8,888 nucleotides of DNA from Alsobacter sp964544365. Lineage in GTDB: Bacteria; Pseudomonadota; Alphaproteobacteria; Rhizobiales; Beijerinckiaceae. The DNA is taken from assembly GCA_964544365.1 (NCBI GenBank), contig CAZJCW010000182.1, forward strand, positions 1 through 8,888, in the 5' to 3' direction. Positions within the stretch are counted from its first letter, which is position 1; every line of letters begins with the position of its first letter. Made by a program: the position numbers and the translations under genes. This document shows positions 1-7,600 of this stretch, in pieces. The notes under the pieces are model-generated. The model was given only the letters and a program-made list of their open reading frames with translations, had not been told where the DNA came from and made no database searches.

Positions 1-141
1 GTTGCGCAGCGTGCCGATCTCCGTCTTCAGGCCAAACACCACGGCCGCGATGGAGAACATCACGAGCGCGATCGCCGAGAAGAGCGGCAGCCGCGGAAAG
101 GCGTGGGTGGCGGGAAGGCGGGTCGTCGGCGACATGGCCAT
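1..141 (-). CDS. puhC: Photosynthetic complex assembly protein PuhC (5' part)
   Basis: Only the first 47 codons are present; the gene runs off the left edge in frame. Translation gives MAMSPTTRLPATHAFPRLPL, then FSAIALVMFSIAAVVFGLKT and EIGTLRN. This is a short cytoplasmic head with the FPRLPL pattern, one membrane anchor at about 20-38, and the beginning of a periplasmic part. That architecture and the position directly after puhB match PuhC, a membrane-anchored protein needed for normal levels of the RC-LH1 core in R. capsulatus. I chose the ATG at 141 because AGGAG lies six bases upstream; a second ATG at 135 would have a longer 12-base spacing. The function rests mainly on gene order, since the visible part is short. 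Confidence 0.85.
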   Translation of the reverse strand, partial: MAMSPTTRLPATHAFPRLPLFSAIALVMFSIAAVVFGLKTEIGTLRN

Positions 142-147
142 GGATTT

Positions 148-152
148 CTCCT
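148..152 (-). promoter_or_regulatory. puhC ribosome binding site fused to the puhB stop
   Basis: On the minus strand the bases read TGAGGAGAAATCCATG. The puhB stop TGA runs directly into AGGAG, and six bases separate it from the ATG at 141. This favours 141 over 135 as the puhC start and suggests ribosomes finishing puhB can restart at once. Confidence 0.8.
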
Positions 153-817
153 CAGCCGGCTGCGGGTGAAAGGGACGGCCGGCTCGCGCCGGTCTGCTCG
201 ACGGCACCCGGCCGGGCGACGCGGGCAGGCTGTGCGGCCGCGTAGGCCTGGGCCAGGATGCCGGCGACCTTCTCGGCGTCCGGGATGCAGCGAAGCATCG
301 GCTCGGGCTGGCGCATCTGCCACGGGCGGACATGCGGCCAGAGGACCGCGTAGGCGATGCGCTCGCCCGGGGCGAGGGTCAGAGCGATGCTGCCGCTGTC
401 CTGGCCGTGCTTCACCAGCGCCGCGCCGTCGATGCGCGCAAATGGAAGGTTCAGCGTCACCGGCAGGGCGACGCCGATGCGCATCACCACCCGCTTCGTC
501 GTGATGGTGTAGACGGTTGACCGCGCTATGGCGCGGGCGATCAGCGTGAACAGGCCGGTCGCGGCAACGGCAAGCACTGCCAGGATCGCGACCGTGATCG
601 CTGCATCCGCCAGCGGCGCACCATCGGCGATCACGGTAACAACGCGCCACGCCGCGAGGATCGCGAAGTAGACCGCGATCATCCGCAGGTGGAACACGTT
701 GCGCGCCACGGCGTGGCGGTCGGGCCGCCCCTGCCACAGGATCGTCTCGCCCTGGGGCGGGATCGCCGGAAGGCCCGGCAGCGGCTCTACGGCGAAATCG
801 TCGTGGTCGTGGCTCAC
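152..817 (-). CDS. puhB: Reaction centre assembly protein PuhB
   Basis: PuhB is a membrane protein that helps assemble the reaction centre in R. capsulatus; losing it lowers core complex levels. The 221-residue protein begins SHDHDDFAVEPLPGLPAIPP, matching the conserved PuhB start, followed by ILWQGRPDRHAVARN (26-40). Two membrane segments lie at about 44-62 and 71-95. They are followed by a bacterial PH-like domain, seen in the pattern STVYTITTKRVVMRIGVAL (100-118) and LPFARIDGAAL (124-134). The tail after about 195 is rich in Pro and Ala and looks unstructured. The start is GTG at 817, overlapping the puhA stop as GTGA, with GGAG eight bases upstream; no ATG lies nearby, and the next Met is residue 46. 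The longer open frame to 1081 is inside puhA. Confidence 0.94.
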   Translation of the reverse strand: MSHDHDDFAVEPLPGLPAIPPQGETILWQGRPDRHAVARNVFHLRMIAVYFAILAAWRVVTVIADGAPLADAAITVAILAVLAVAATGLFTLIARAIARSTVYTITTKRVVMRIGVALPVTLNLPFARIDGAALVKHGQDSGSIALTLAPGERIAYAVLWPHVRPWQMRQPEPMLRCIPDAEKVAGILAQAYAAAQPARVARPGAVEQTGASRPSLSPAAG

Positions 818-1584
818 AGCAGCGGCTCCGAACGCTGGGGCGTGGCGTACAGCGTGCCACCGCCGTAGTAGCCGCAGATCTTGTCTTCCTCGAGCATGGT
901 CACCTGCTCGGGGTGCTTCGTCACGGGCACGCCTTCGAACTGGCTGGCCCGCAAGGCATGAACGTAGACGATGCCCTGCTTGCCGTCGACAAGCGTGAAC
1001 GTCACGGGCAGCAGCACCTTGCGCCCGCCGCCGGTCGTGACTTCGAAGTAGCGGGCGATCTGCTCGGACTGGTCGACCCAAACGTCGGAGATCGTGCCGC
1101 CGATCTGCTTGTCGCAGCCGACCACTTCAAAGCCTCGCGGGTCGGGATCCTCTTCGGCGATATGGAAGGCGAGCGCGGCGCGCAGCGGCACGATCTTGGC
1201 GTCGCCGTGCATCGTCACGTCCGGCCGATCGGACCGCTCGGCCCAGGCCGCGGGGCCAACGCCGTCGACGAGCGGATTGCCCGTCGGTTCCAGCGGCGCA
1301 CCGGCGAAGGGGGCGATCTTCTGCGCGGCGATCGGGCGGCGGTCGCGGATCCGGTTCGGAACCGAGACGGTGCCGTGGCCGTGCGCGAGGATGAAGGTCT
1401 TGGGATCGGGAATGAAGGGGAAACCCCTCGGCCCCAGCTCGCCGGTCTTGTCATTCTCCAGCGGGTAGCCTTCCCGCCGGTCTTCCTGGCGGATGTAGAA
1501 GATGAGCCCCGCGAAGAAGACCCAGAAGGCGTACAGGACGACCTGGGCGACGTCGATGTACTGGGTGATTGCGCCTGTCTGCAT
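814..1584 (-). CDS. puhA: Photosynthetic reaction centre H subunit
   Basis: PuhA is the cytoplasmic-side subunit of the type II reaction centre; it caps the L and M subunits, stabilises the complex and carries protons to quinone QB. The protein has 256 residues, as expected (about 260). One N-terminal membrane helix spans about 12-31 (VAQVVLYAFWVFFAGLIFYI), followed by REGYPLEND (37-45), FILAHGHGTVSVP (64-76) and a PRC-barrel-like cytoplasmic domain that holds GCDKQIGGTISDVWVDQSEQ (156-175) and LEEDKICGYY (231-240). Glu174 aligns with Rhodobacter sphaeroides GluH173, a residue near QB. The proton-entry patch differs from that species (see findings). The start at 1584 has GGGAGA six bases upstream and follows the lhaA stop after 20 bases. 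The stop overlaps the puhB start as GTGA. Confidence 0.98.
   Translation of the reverse strand: MQTGAITQYIDVAQVVLYAFWVFFAGLIFYIRQEDRREGYPLENDKTGELGPRGFPFIPDPKTFILAHGHGTVSVPNRIRDRRPIAAQKIAPFAGAPLEPTGNPLVDGVGPAAWAERSDRPDVTMHGDAKIVPLRAALAFHIAEEDPDPRGFEVVGCDKQIGGTISDVWVDQSEQIARYFEVTTGGGRKVLLPVTFTLVDGKQGIVYVHALRASQFEGVPVTKHPEQVTMLEEDKICGYYGGGTLYATPQRSEPLL
826..829 (-). promoter_or_regulatory. puhB ribosome binding site (supports GTG start)
   Basis: GGAG lies eight bases upstream of the GTG at 817, inside the last codons of puhA. With the GTGA overlap of the puhA stop it supports a non-ATG start. Confidence 0.65.
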
Positions 1585-1590
1585 GATGGT

Positions 1591-1596
1591 TCTCCC
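1591..1596 (-). promoter_or_regulatory. puhA ribosome binding site
   Basis: GGGAGA sits six bases before the ATG at 1584, in the 20-base gap after lhaA. It is one of the best-matched sites in the window, fitting the high demand for the H subunit. Confidence 0.8.
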
Positions 1597-1604
1597 GAGG
1601 TCGA

Positions 1605-3041
1605 TCAGCCTGGCAACTGGGCCAGGCCGAATGCCGGTGCGTGTCTGGTGGTGATGTCGCGGTGACGCCGCACCAATGGTCCCAGCGCGACCAGAGACGC
1701 GAACAGGACCAGGATTTCGAGGTGGTAGACGACGGAGTAGCCGGTGATCGGGCTCGACAGCGTCTCGCCGAGCGCGCCTTCCGCTGCCAGCCGCTGCAGC
1801 AGGTCGCGCAGCGCGCCACCGAGGAACAGGCCGAAGCCTGCGGCCGTCGCCTGGACGGCGCCCCATGCGCCGAGCGCGATGCCGCTGTCCGACTTGGCGG
1901 CCAGATCCATGGCGGCCACGAGAACCGACACCGCGAACAGCCCTCCGCCGAGGCCGACCAGCGTGGTGCCGACGCGGAAGAGGCCGGCCGATTCGAAGGG
2001 CGAGGAGAAGATGACGAGCGAGAAACCCACGATGCCGATCATCACGCCCGTGCCTGCCAGCCGGTGCGGATCGAAGCCGCCGGCCAGCGCCCGGGCCGCG
2101 ATGGCGAGGCCGAACAGCGTCCCGCCAGTCATCATCGCCGTCAGCAGTGTCGTAGCGCCGACGGTGAGGCCGAGGATCTGGCCGCCGTAGGGCTCGAGGA
2201 TGATGTCCTGCATGCTGAAGCCCAGCGTGCCGAGCGCAACCGTCACCAACAGGCGCGTGGCACGCGGATCCCGGCGGAAGGCGGCCCACGACTCGGAGAA
2301 GGGGCGTTCGAGCTCCCGCTTCTCCTGCGGGCTGCGCGTGCGCCGCGCCTCCTGCTTCCAGGTCGCGATGAAGTTGAGAACCACGCTGACGGCAGCCGCG
2401 CCCTGGATCACCTGGATGAGCCGGAGAGGGCTGAAGTTGGAGAGGAGGAAGCTGAAGACGATCGCCGCGACGAACATGCCGGCCAGCAGCGCGGAGTACA
2501 GCAGCGCGACAACCCGCGGCCGCGCGTGGACGGGGGCGAGGTCGGAGGCGAGCGCGAGGCCCGCAGTCTGCGTCGTGTGGATGCCGACGCCGACGAAGAA
2601 GAATGCCGCGGCCGCTGCGGCAGGGCCGATCCATGCGGGCGCGTCCGGCGCATCCGTGAGGACCAGAAGAGCGAAAGGCATGATGGCGAGGCCGCCGAAC
2701 TGCGAGGCGGTGCCGTACCAGATGAAGGGCACGCGCCGCCATCCGAAGGCCGACCGATGGGTGTCGGACCGATGGCCGATGAGCGCGCGGAACGGCGCGA
2801 ACAGCAGCGGAAGCGAAACCATCAGGCCGACCAGCCACGCCGGCACGGAGAGCTCGACGATCATCACGCGGTTGAGCGTGCCCGTCAGCAGCACGGTGGC
2901 CATGCCGACGCTGATCTGGAACAGCGACAGGCGCAGCAGCCGGCCGAGCGGAAGCTCGGGCGTGGCGGCGTCGGCGAACGGCAGGAATTGCGGTCCCAGC
3001 CGTCCCCAGGCCTTCACGATATCGCGGCCGAACGGGTTCAT
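1605..3041 (-). CDS. lhaA: LH1 assembly protein LhaA (PucC/BCD family carrier)
   Basis: LhaA is an inner-membrane protein of the bacteriochlorophyll delivery branch of the major facilitator superfamily, needed for assembling the LH1 antenna around the reaction centre. The 478-residue length is close to the Rhodobacter capsulatus protein (ORF F1696). About 12 membrane helices can be read, roughly at 36-57, 66-86, 104-128, 135-163, 177-201, 207-227, 262-282, 292-317, 328-346, 356-380, 389-412 and 434-456. Between helices 2 and 3 lies the loop signature IGHRSDTHRSAFGWRRVPF (88-106); the motif MQDIILEPYGGQILGL at 277-292 is typical of PucC-like proteins. I chose the ATG at 3041 because it overlaps the bchM stop as ATGA. 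A longer form from 3113 exists but would reach into bchM. The GGAG site is 11 bases upstream, so initiation may rely on coupling to bchM. PucC is a paralogue, but the position between bchM and puhA argues for lhaA. Confidence 0.94.
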   Translation of the reverse strand: MNPFGRDIVKAWGRLGPQFLPFADAATPELPLGRLLRLSLFQISVGMATVLLTGTLNRVMIVELSVPAWLVGLMVSLPLLFAPFRALIGHRSDTHRSAFGWRRVPFIWYGTASQFGGLAIMPFALLVLTDAPDAPAWIGPAAAAAAFFFVGVGIHTTQTAGLALASDLAPVHARPRVVALLYSALLAGMFVAAIVFSFLLSNFSPLRLIQVIQGAAAVSVVLNFIATWKQEARRTRSPQEKRELERPFSESWAAFRRDPRATRLLVTVALGTLGFSMQDIILEPYGGQILGLTVGATTLLTAMMTGGTLFGLAIAARALAGGFDPHRLAGTGVMIGIVGFSLVIFSSPFESAGLFRVGTTLVGLGGGLFAVSVLVAAMDLAAKSDSGIALGAWGAVQATAAGFGLFLGGALRDLLQRLAAEGALGETLSSPITGYSVVYHLEILVLFASLVALGPLVRRHRDITTRHAPAFGLAQLPG

Positions 3042-3739
3042 AGGCGCGACAACTCCATCGCCTGCGAGGTGTAGAAGCCGCTGGAGATCCGCAGTGAGCG
3101 ACCGGGACGCCACCCCTCCAGCCCGTGCTCGCGGCCAACGAGCGACACGAGGGTTCCCTCCGACACCGGCTCGATGGCGGGCGCCCGGTCGCTGCGCGGA
3201 AAGAACTTGCCGACGGCGTGCATGACGCTGAGCGCCGGAGTGCGCGGCGCGAAGGTGAAGACGATGGAATGGTCGGTCCGCCCGGCGAGGCCCGCGAGAA
3301 CGCGCGTCACGTCGTTGGCGCGATAGTGGATCAGCGAATCCATCGCCACGACATGGTCGAAGCGGCCGAGGCTGCGGTCGAGCAAATCGCCGACGAGGAA
3401 CCGGATCGACCCGACACCGAGGTCGCGTGGAAGCCGCTCGCTGGCGAGCTTCACGAGGGTGGGCGAGATATCGATCGCGACCACCTCCGCCCCGCGCAGG
3501 GCCGCCTGCACGGCCAGCGCCCCTGTGCCGCAGCCGGCGTCAAGGACGCGCCGGCCCGACAGGTCGTCTGGCAGCCAGTCGAGAAGGGTCGCGCGCATGC
3601 GATCGCGGCCGGCCCGCACCGTGGCGCGGATGCGTCCCACGGGGGCGTCCGAGGTCAGCCTCGCCCAGGCATCGACCGCGGTGCGGTCGAAGTAGGTTTC
3701 CAGCTGGCCCTTGCGCTCGGTGTAGGTGGCGGTCGGCAT
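3038..3739 (-). CDS. bchM: Mg-protoporphyrin IX O-methyltransferase BchM
   Basis: BchM transfers a methyl group from S-adenosylmethionine to the C13 propionate of Mg-protoporphyrin IX, the step right after Mg chelatase, and is thought to take its substrate from BchH. The 233-residue protein has a class I methyltransferase fold: motif I VLDAGCGTG at 65-73, the acidic residue Asp90 at the end of the second strand (VVAID), and FDHVVAMDSLIHY at 127-139, which is typical of BchM/ChlM. The ending SGFYTSQAMELSRL also resembles the family, in which the C-terminus reads like FYFS..LE. The start at 3739 follows the bchL stop after a 14-base gap; the ribosome site (TGAGGA) shares bases with that stop codon and is 11 bases from the ATG. 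The open frame continues about 144 codons upstream, but that stretch is bchL in another frame. The stop overlaps the lhaA start (ATGA). Confidence 0.96.
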   Translation of the reverse strand: MPTATYTERKGQLETYFDRTAVDAWARLTSDAPVGRIRATVRAGRDRMRATLLDWLPDDLSGRRVLDAGCGTGALAVQAALRGAEVVAIDISPTLVKLASERLPRDLGVGSIRFLVGDLLDRSLGRFDHVVAMDSLIHYRANDVTRVLAGLAGRTDHSIVFTFAPRTPALSVMHAVGKFFPRSDRAPAIEPVSEGTLVSLVGREHGLEGWRPGRSLRISSGFYTSQAMELSRL

Positions 3740-3751
3740 GGCGCGCGATAT

Positions 3752-3755
3752 CCTC
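3752..3755 (-). promoter_or_regulatory. bchM ribosome binding site overlapping the bchL stop
   Basis: The minus strand reads TGAGGATATC, where the bchL stop shares bases with GAGG. The spacing to the ATG at 3739 is about 11-12 bases, rather long, so coupling to bchL translation is likely. Confidence 0.55.
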
Positions 3756-4644
3756 AGTCGAAGCCCAGGAATTCGAACAGTTCGCGGTCCTTCATGGGCT
3801 TGGCCTCGCACTCGTCGATGCCGTTCCACAGGTTCTCCGCCAGCTGCATGTACTCCGCCTTCACGGCGGCCAGTTCGGGCGTGTCGTCCATCTCGAACAG
3901 CGTCGCCTTCTTGAGGCGGCTGCGGCGAACCGCATCGAGATCGCCGAAATGCGCGAGCCGCTTCAGGCCCACAGCCGCGTTGAACCGGTCGATCTGGTCG
4001 GTGCCGACGCTGCGGTTGGCGATGACGCCGCCGATGCGCACGTTGTAGTTCTTCGACTTCGCATGGATCGCCGCGACGATGCGGTTCATCGCGAAGATCG
4101 AGTCGAAGTCGTTGGCGGTCACGATCAGACCGCGGTCCGCATGCTGCAGCGGCGCGGCGAAACCACCGCACACGACGTCACCCAGCACGTCGAAGATCAC
4201 GACGTCGGTGTCCTCGAGCAGGTGGTGTTCCTTGAGCAGCTTCACCGTCTGGCCGACGACGTAGCCGCCGCAACCCGTTCCGGCCGGCGGGCCTCCCGCC
4301 TCGACGCACATCACGCCGGCATAGCCCTCGACGACAAAGTCTTCGGGGCGAAGCTCCTCGGAGTGGAAGCCGACGCCTTCCAGCGCGTCGATCACCGTCG
4401 GGGCGAGCCGCTTGGTGAGCGTGAAGGTGGAATCGTGCTTCGGATCACAGCCGATCTGCAGCACGCGCTTGCCGAGCTTGGCGAATGCCACCGACAGGTT
4501 CGAGGAGGTCGTGCTCTTGCCGATGCCTCCCTTGCCATAGACGGCGAACACCTTCGCGGTGTCGATCTTCAAGGTGGGGTCCATCTCCACCTGCATGCTG
4601 CCCTCTGGGCGACGGGGGACGCCCGCCCGGATCGGGATATTCAT
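3754..4644 (-). CDS. bchL: Protochlorophyllide reductase iron-sulfur ATP-binding protein BchL
   Basis: BchL is the NifH-like reductase component of dark-operative protochlorophyllide reductase. The homodimer hydrolyses ATP and passes single electrons from a [4Fe-4S] cluster to BchN-BchB. The protein has 296 residues, normal for the family. Visible parts: a variable N-terminal tail (1-30), the P-loop GKGGIGKST at 37-45, GCDPKHDSTFTL at 65-76, the first cluster cysteine Cys125 in CVEAGGPPAGTGCGGYVVG, switch II DVLGD at 152-156 followed by the second cluster cysteine Cys159, and the family-typical end FEFLGFD. Two cysteines per monomer bridge the cluster at the dimer interface, as in NifH. The start at 4644 overlaps the bchH stop (ATGA) and has a strong GGAGG seven bases upstream; Met17 and Met21 are less likely starts. 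Expected to be oxygen-sensitive, so probably used under low oxygen. Confidence 0.98.
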   Translation of the reverse strand: MNIPIRAGVPRRPEGSMQVEMDPTLKIDTAKVFAVYGKGGIGKSTTSSNLSVAFAKLGKRVLQIGCDPKHDSTFTLTKRLAPTVIDALEGVGFHSEELRPEDFVVEGYAGVMCVEAGGPPAGTGCGGYVVGQTVKLLKEHHLLEDTDVVIFDVLGDVVCGGFAAPLQHADRGLIVTANDFDSIFAMNRIVAAIHAKSKNYNVRIGGVIANRSVGTDQIDRFNAAVGLKRLAHFGDLDAVRRSRLKKATLFEMDDTPELAAVKAEYMQLAENLWNGIDECEAKPMKDRELFEFLGFD

Positions 4645-7600
4645 GCTGCTGCCTCCGCGGTGATGCCTTCGAGCCGGTCTTCCAGCTCTTCGCCCGCACG
4701 CGTCAGCGCGTCGAGCATCGATGGGTCGGGCTTCCAGTAACCACGCTGGTGTGCCTCGATGAGTCGGTTCGCGACCTTTGCCGAAGCGGTCGGGTTGAGG
4801 GTCGCGAGGCGCTCGCGCATGTCGGCGTCGAGCACGTAGGTTTGCGTGAGCTGCTGGTAGACCCAGGGCTGCACCTCGCCGGTCGTCGCCGACCAGCCCA
4901 TGGTGTTGCGAACGTGTTCCTCGATCTGGCGCACGCCCTCGTAGCCGTGGCTGAGCATGCCCTCGTACCACTTGGGATTGAGCATGCGGGTCCGCGTCTC
5001 GAGAGCGACCTGTTCGCCCAGCGTGCGGACGACGCCTTCGCCGCGGGTCTGGTCGCCGATATAGACCGGCGCCGCGTCGCCCCTGGCGCGCCGCACCGCG
5101 CGGCTGATGCCGCCGAGCGTGTCGAAGTACTGGTCGATCGAGGTGACGCCGAGCTCCACCGAGTCGAGGTTCTGGTAGGCAAGATCGACGTCGGCCAGCA
5201 CGCTCTTCAACAGGCCGGCCTGGCAGCTCGGCGTGCCCGCGCGGCCGAAGGCGAAGCTCTTGCGGCGCGTGTACATCTCGCCCAGTTCGTCCTCGTCGTC
5301 CCACCCGCCGTTCTCGACGAGGTGGTTGACGTTGGAGCCGTAGGCGCCGTCGGCATTGCCGAACACGCGGAGCGCCGCCGTCTCGAGGTCGCAGCCATGC
5401 TCGGCCTGGTAGGCCAGCGCGTGCTTGCGGACGAAGTTCTCCTCGACCGGTTCGTCCGCGCTCGCCGCGAGCCAGCAGGCTTCCGCAAGAAGCTTGATCT
5501 GCAGGGGCAGAAGATCGCGGAAGATTCCGGAAAGGGTGACGACGACATCGACGCGGGGACGTCCAAGTTCGCCGAGCGGCACCAGTTCTGCCCCGGCGAG
5601 GCGGCCGTAACTGTCGAAGCGCGGGCGGGCGCCCACGAGGGCAAGAGCCTGGGCGATGGGGCCGCCCTCGGTCTTCATGTTGTCGGTTCCCCACAGCACC
5701 ACCGCGATGCTCTCGGGGAAGGCGCAGCCGTCCGACATGTGGCGCTCGATCAGCCGCTCGGCCTGGCGGGCCCCGCTCACCAGGGCGAACGCGCTGGGGA
5801 TGCGGAACGGGTCGAACCCGTGCAGGTTGCGGCCCGTCGGCAGCACGGCCGGCGTGCGCACGACGTCCCCGCCCGGCGCAGGACGGATGAAGCGGGCGTC
5901 CAGCGCGCGCAGGATGGCCGGCACCTCGTGGTCGCGCGCCAGGAGCGCATCGGTCTTGGCCAGTTCACGGAACACATCGAGGGTCGTGTCCGTGTGGGGC
6001 AGTCCTGCCTTCGAGGCAGCGACGGCGGGCGAGTCGCCCGCGACGAGGGACTCGATCGAGGCGCGCTCCGGCGTCACGCCGTGCGAGGCTTCCGCCATCG
6101 CAAGCAGCATGTCGACGCGCTCGACCGGCGATGCGGCCTGCCCGACGACGTGGAGACCGTGCGGGATCAGCGCGTATTCGAGCTCGAGCACCGCACTGGT
6201 GAGTCCTGCCACCTGCGCCTCCGCGGCATCGCCCCAGGCGGGCTCGGCCGACGAGAGGTCGACGGCGACGGCCTGCGCCTGGATGAGGTCGGCGAGGCGG
6301 GCGCGCTCGTCCGATGCGGCCGGATCCGAGAGGCGCCACCGATCGATCGAGGCCTTCAGGTCGAGAAGCCCGCGATACAGGCCGGCCTGGGCGACGGGGG
6401 GCGTGAGGTAGCTGACCAGCGTGGCGGCGGCGCGGCGCTTGGCGATCGCGCCTTCCGAGGGATTGTTGGCTGCGTAGAGATAGATGTTCGGCAGGTCGCC
6501 GATCAGTCTTTCCGGCCAGTCGCGGGCCGAAAGGCCGACCTGCTTGCCAGGCATGAATTCGAGCGCACCGTGGGTGCCGAAGTGCAGCACCGCGTTGGCC
6601 CCGAAGTCCTCGCGAATCCAGCGGTAGAAGGCCGAGAAGGCGTGCGTCGGCGAGAAGCCCTTCTCGAAGAGCAGCCGCATCGGATCGCCTTCGTAGCCGA
6701 AGGCAGGCTGCACGCCGACGAAGACGTTGCCGAACTGCGCGCCGAGAACAAAGATCGACGCGCCGTCCGACTGGTGGCGTCCCGGCGCCGGGCCCCATTG
6801 CGCCTCGATCTCGCGCAGGTGCCGCTCGCGCTTGATGTGATCCGCGGCCGGGATGCGCGCATGGACGTTGGCGTGCGACCCCATGCGCTCGCGGTTGCCG
6901 TCGATGATGCGCCGGCGAAGGTCGTCCACGCTGGCGGGGACGTCGACGGTGTACCCCTCGCGTGCCAGGGCCGAGAGCGTCCGGTGGAGCGACTCGAACA
7001 CCGACAGGAAGGCTGCCGTGCCGGTGTTGCCGGCGTTCGGCGGGAAGTTGAACAGGACCATGGCGAGCTTGCGCTCGGACCGCTTCGTGCGTCTCAGCGA
7101 GACCAGCCGGTCGACCCGGGCCGCCAGCGTCTCGGCGCGCTCGGGGCACGCCTGCATGTTGCGGTCGTCGATCCCGGCCGGGAACGTGCAGTTGCGGTCG
7201 CATCCCGTGCAGGCGACGCCGGCCTTGTCCGACCGTCCACCGAAGACGGTGAGGCCGGCCGCCCCGTCGAGTTCCGGGATGGCGACCATGATGGTCGCCT
7301 CGACCGGCAGGAGGCCGCGGTCCGAGGCGCCCCATTGCTCGAGGGTCTGCAGCTCGGCGGGATGTGCGGCGAGGTAGGGCACGTCGAGCCTGGCCAGAAC
7401 CTCCTCGGCGGCGGCGGCGTCGTTGTAGGCGGGGCCGCCGACCAGCGAGAAGCCGGTGAGGGATACCAGCGCATCGACGGACGCACGCCCGTCCCTCATG
7501 AAGAAGCGCTCGATCGCCGGTCGTGCGTCGAGACCGCTGGCATAGGCCGGAACGACGGACAGGCCGCGCGATTCCAGCGCCGCGATCACGCCGTCGTAGT

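Noticed and set aside
814..3138. A 774-codon minus-strand frame appearing to fuse an N-terminal domain to PuhA
   Set aside because: The first 518 residues are an Arg/Pro/Ala-rich shadow of lhaA in another frame. PuhA begins at the ATG at 1584, with its own ribosome site.
1641..3225. Plus-strand open frames of 477 and 341 codons opposite lhaA
   Set aside because: Their products are highly charged or Arg/Ser-rich, low in complexity and without known domains, while the opposite strand encodes a full 12-helix carrier.
3754..5694. A 646-codon frame with BchL at its C-terminal end
   Set aside because: The first 350 residues are bchH read in another frame; BchL starts at 4644, where the stop of bchH and a GGAGG site are found.
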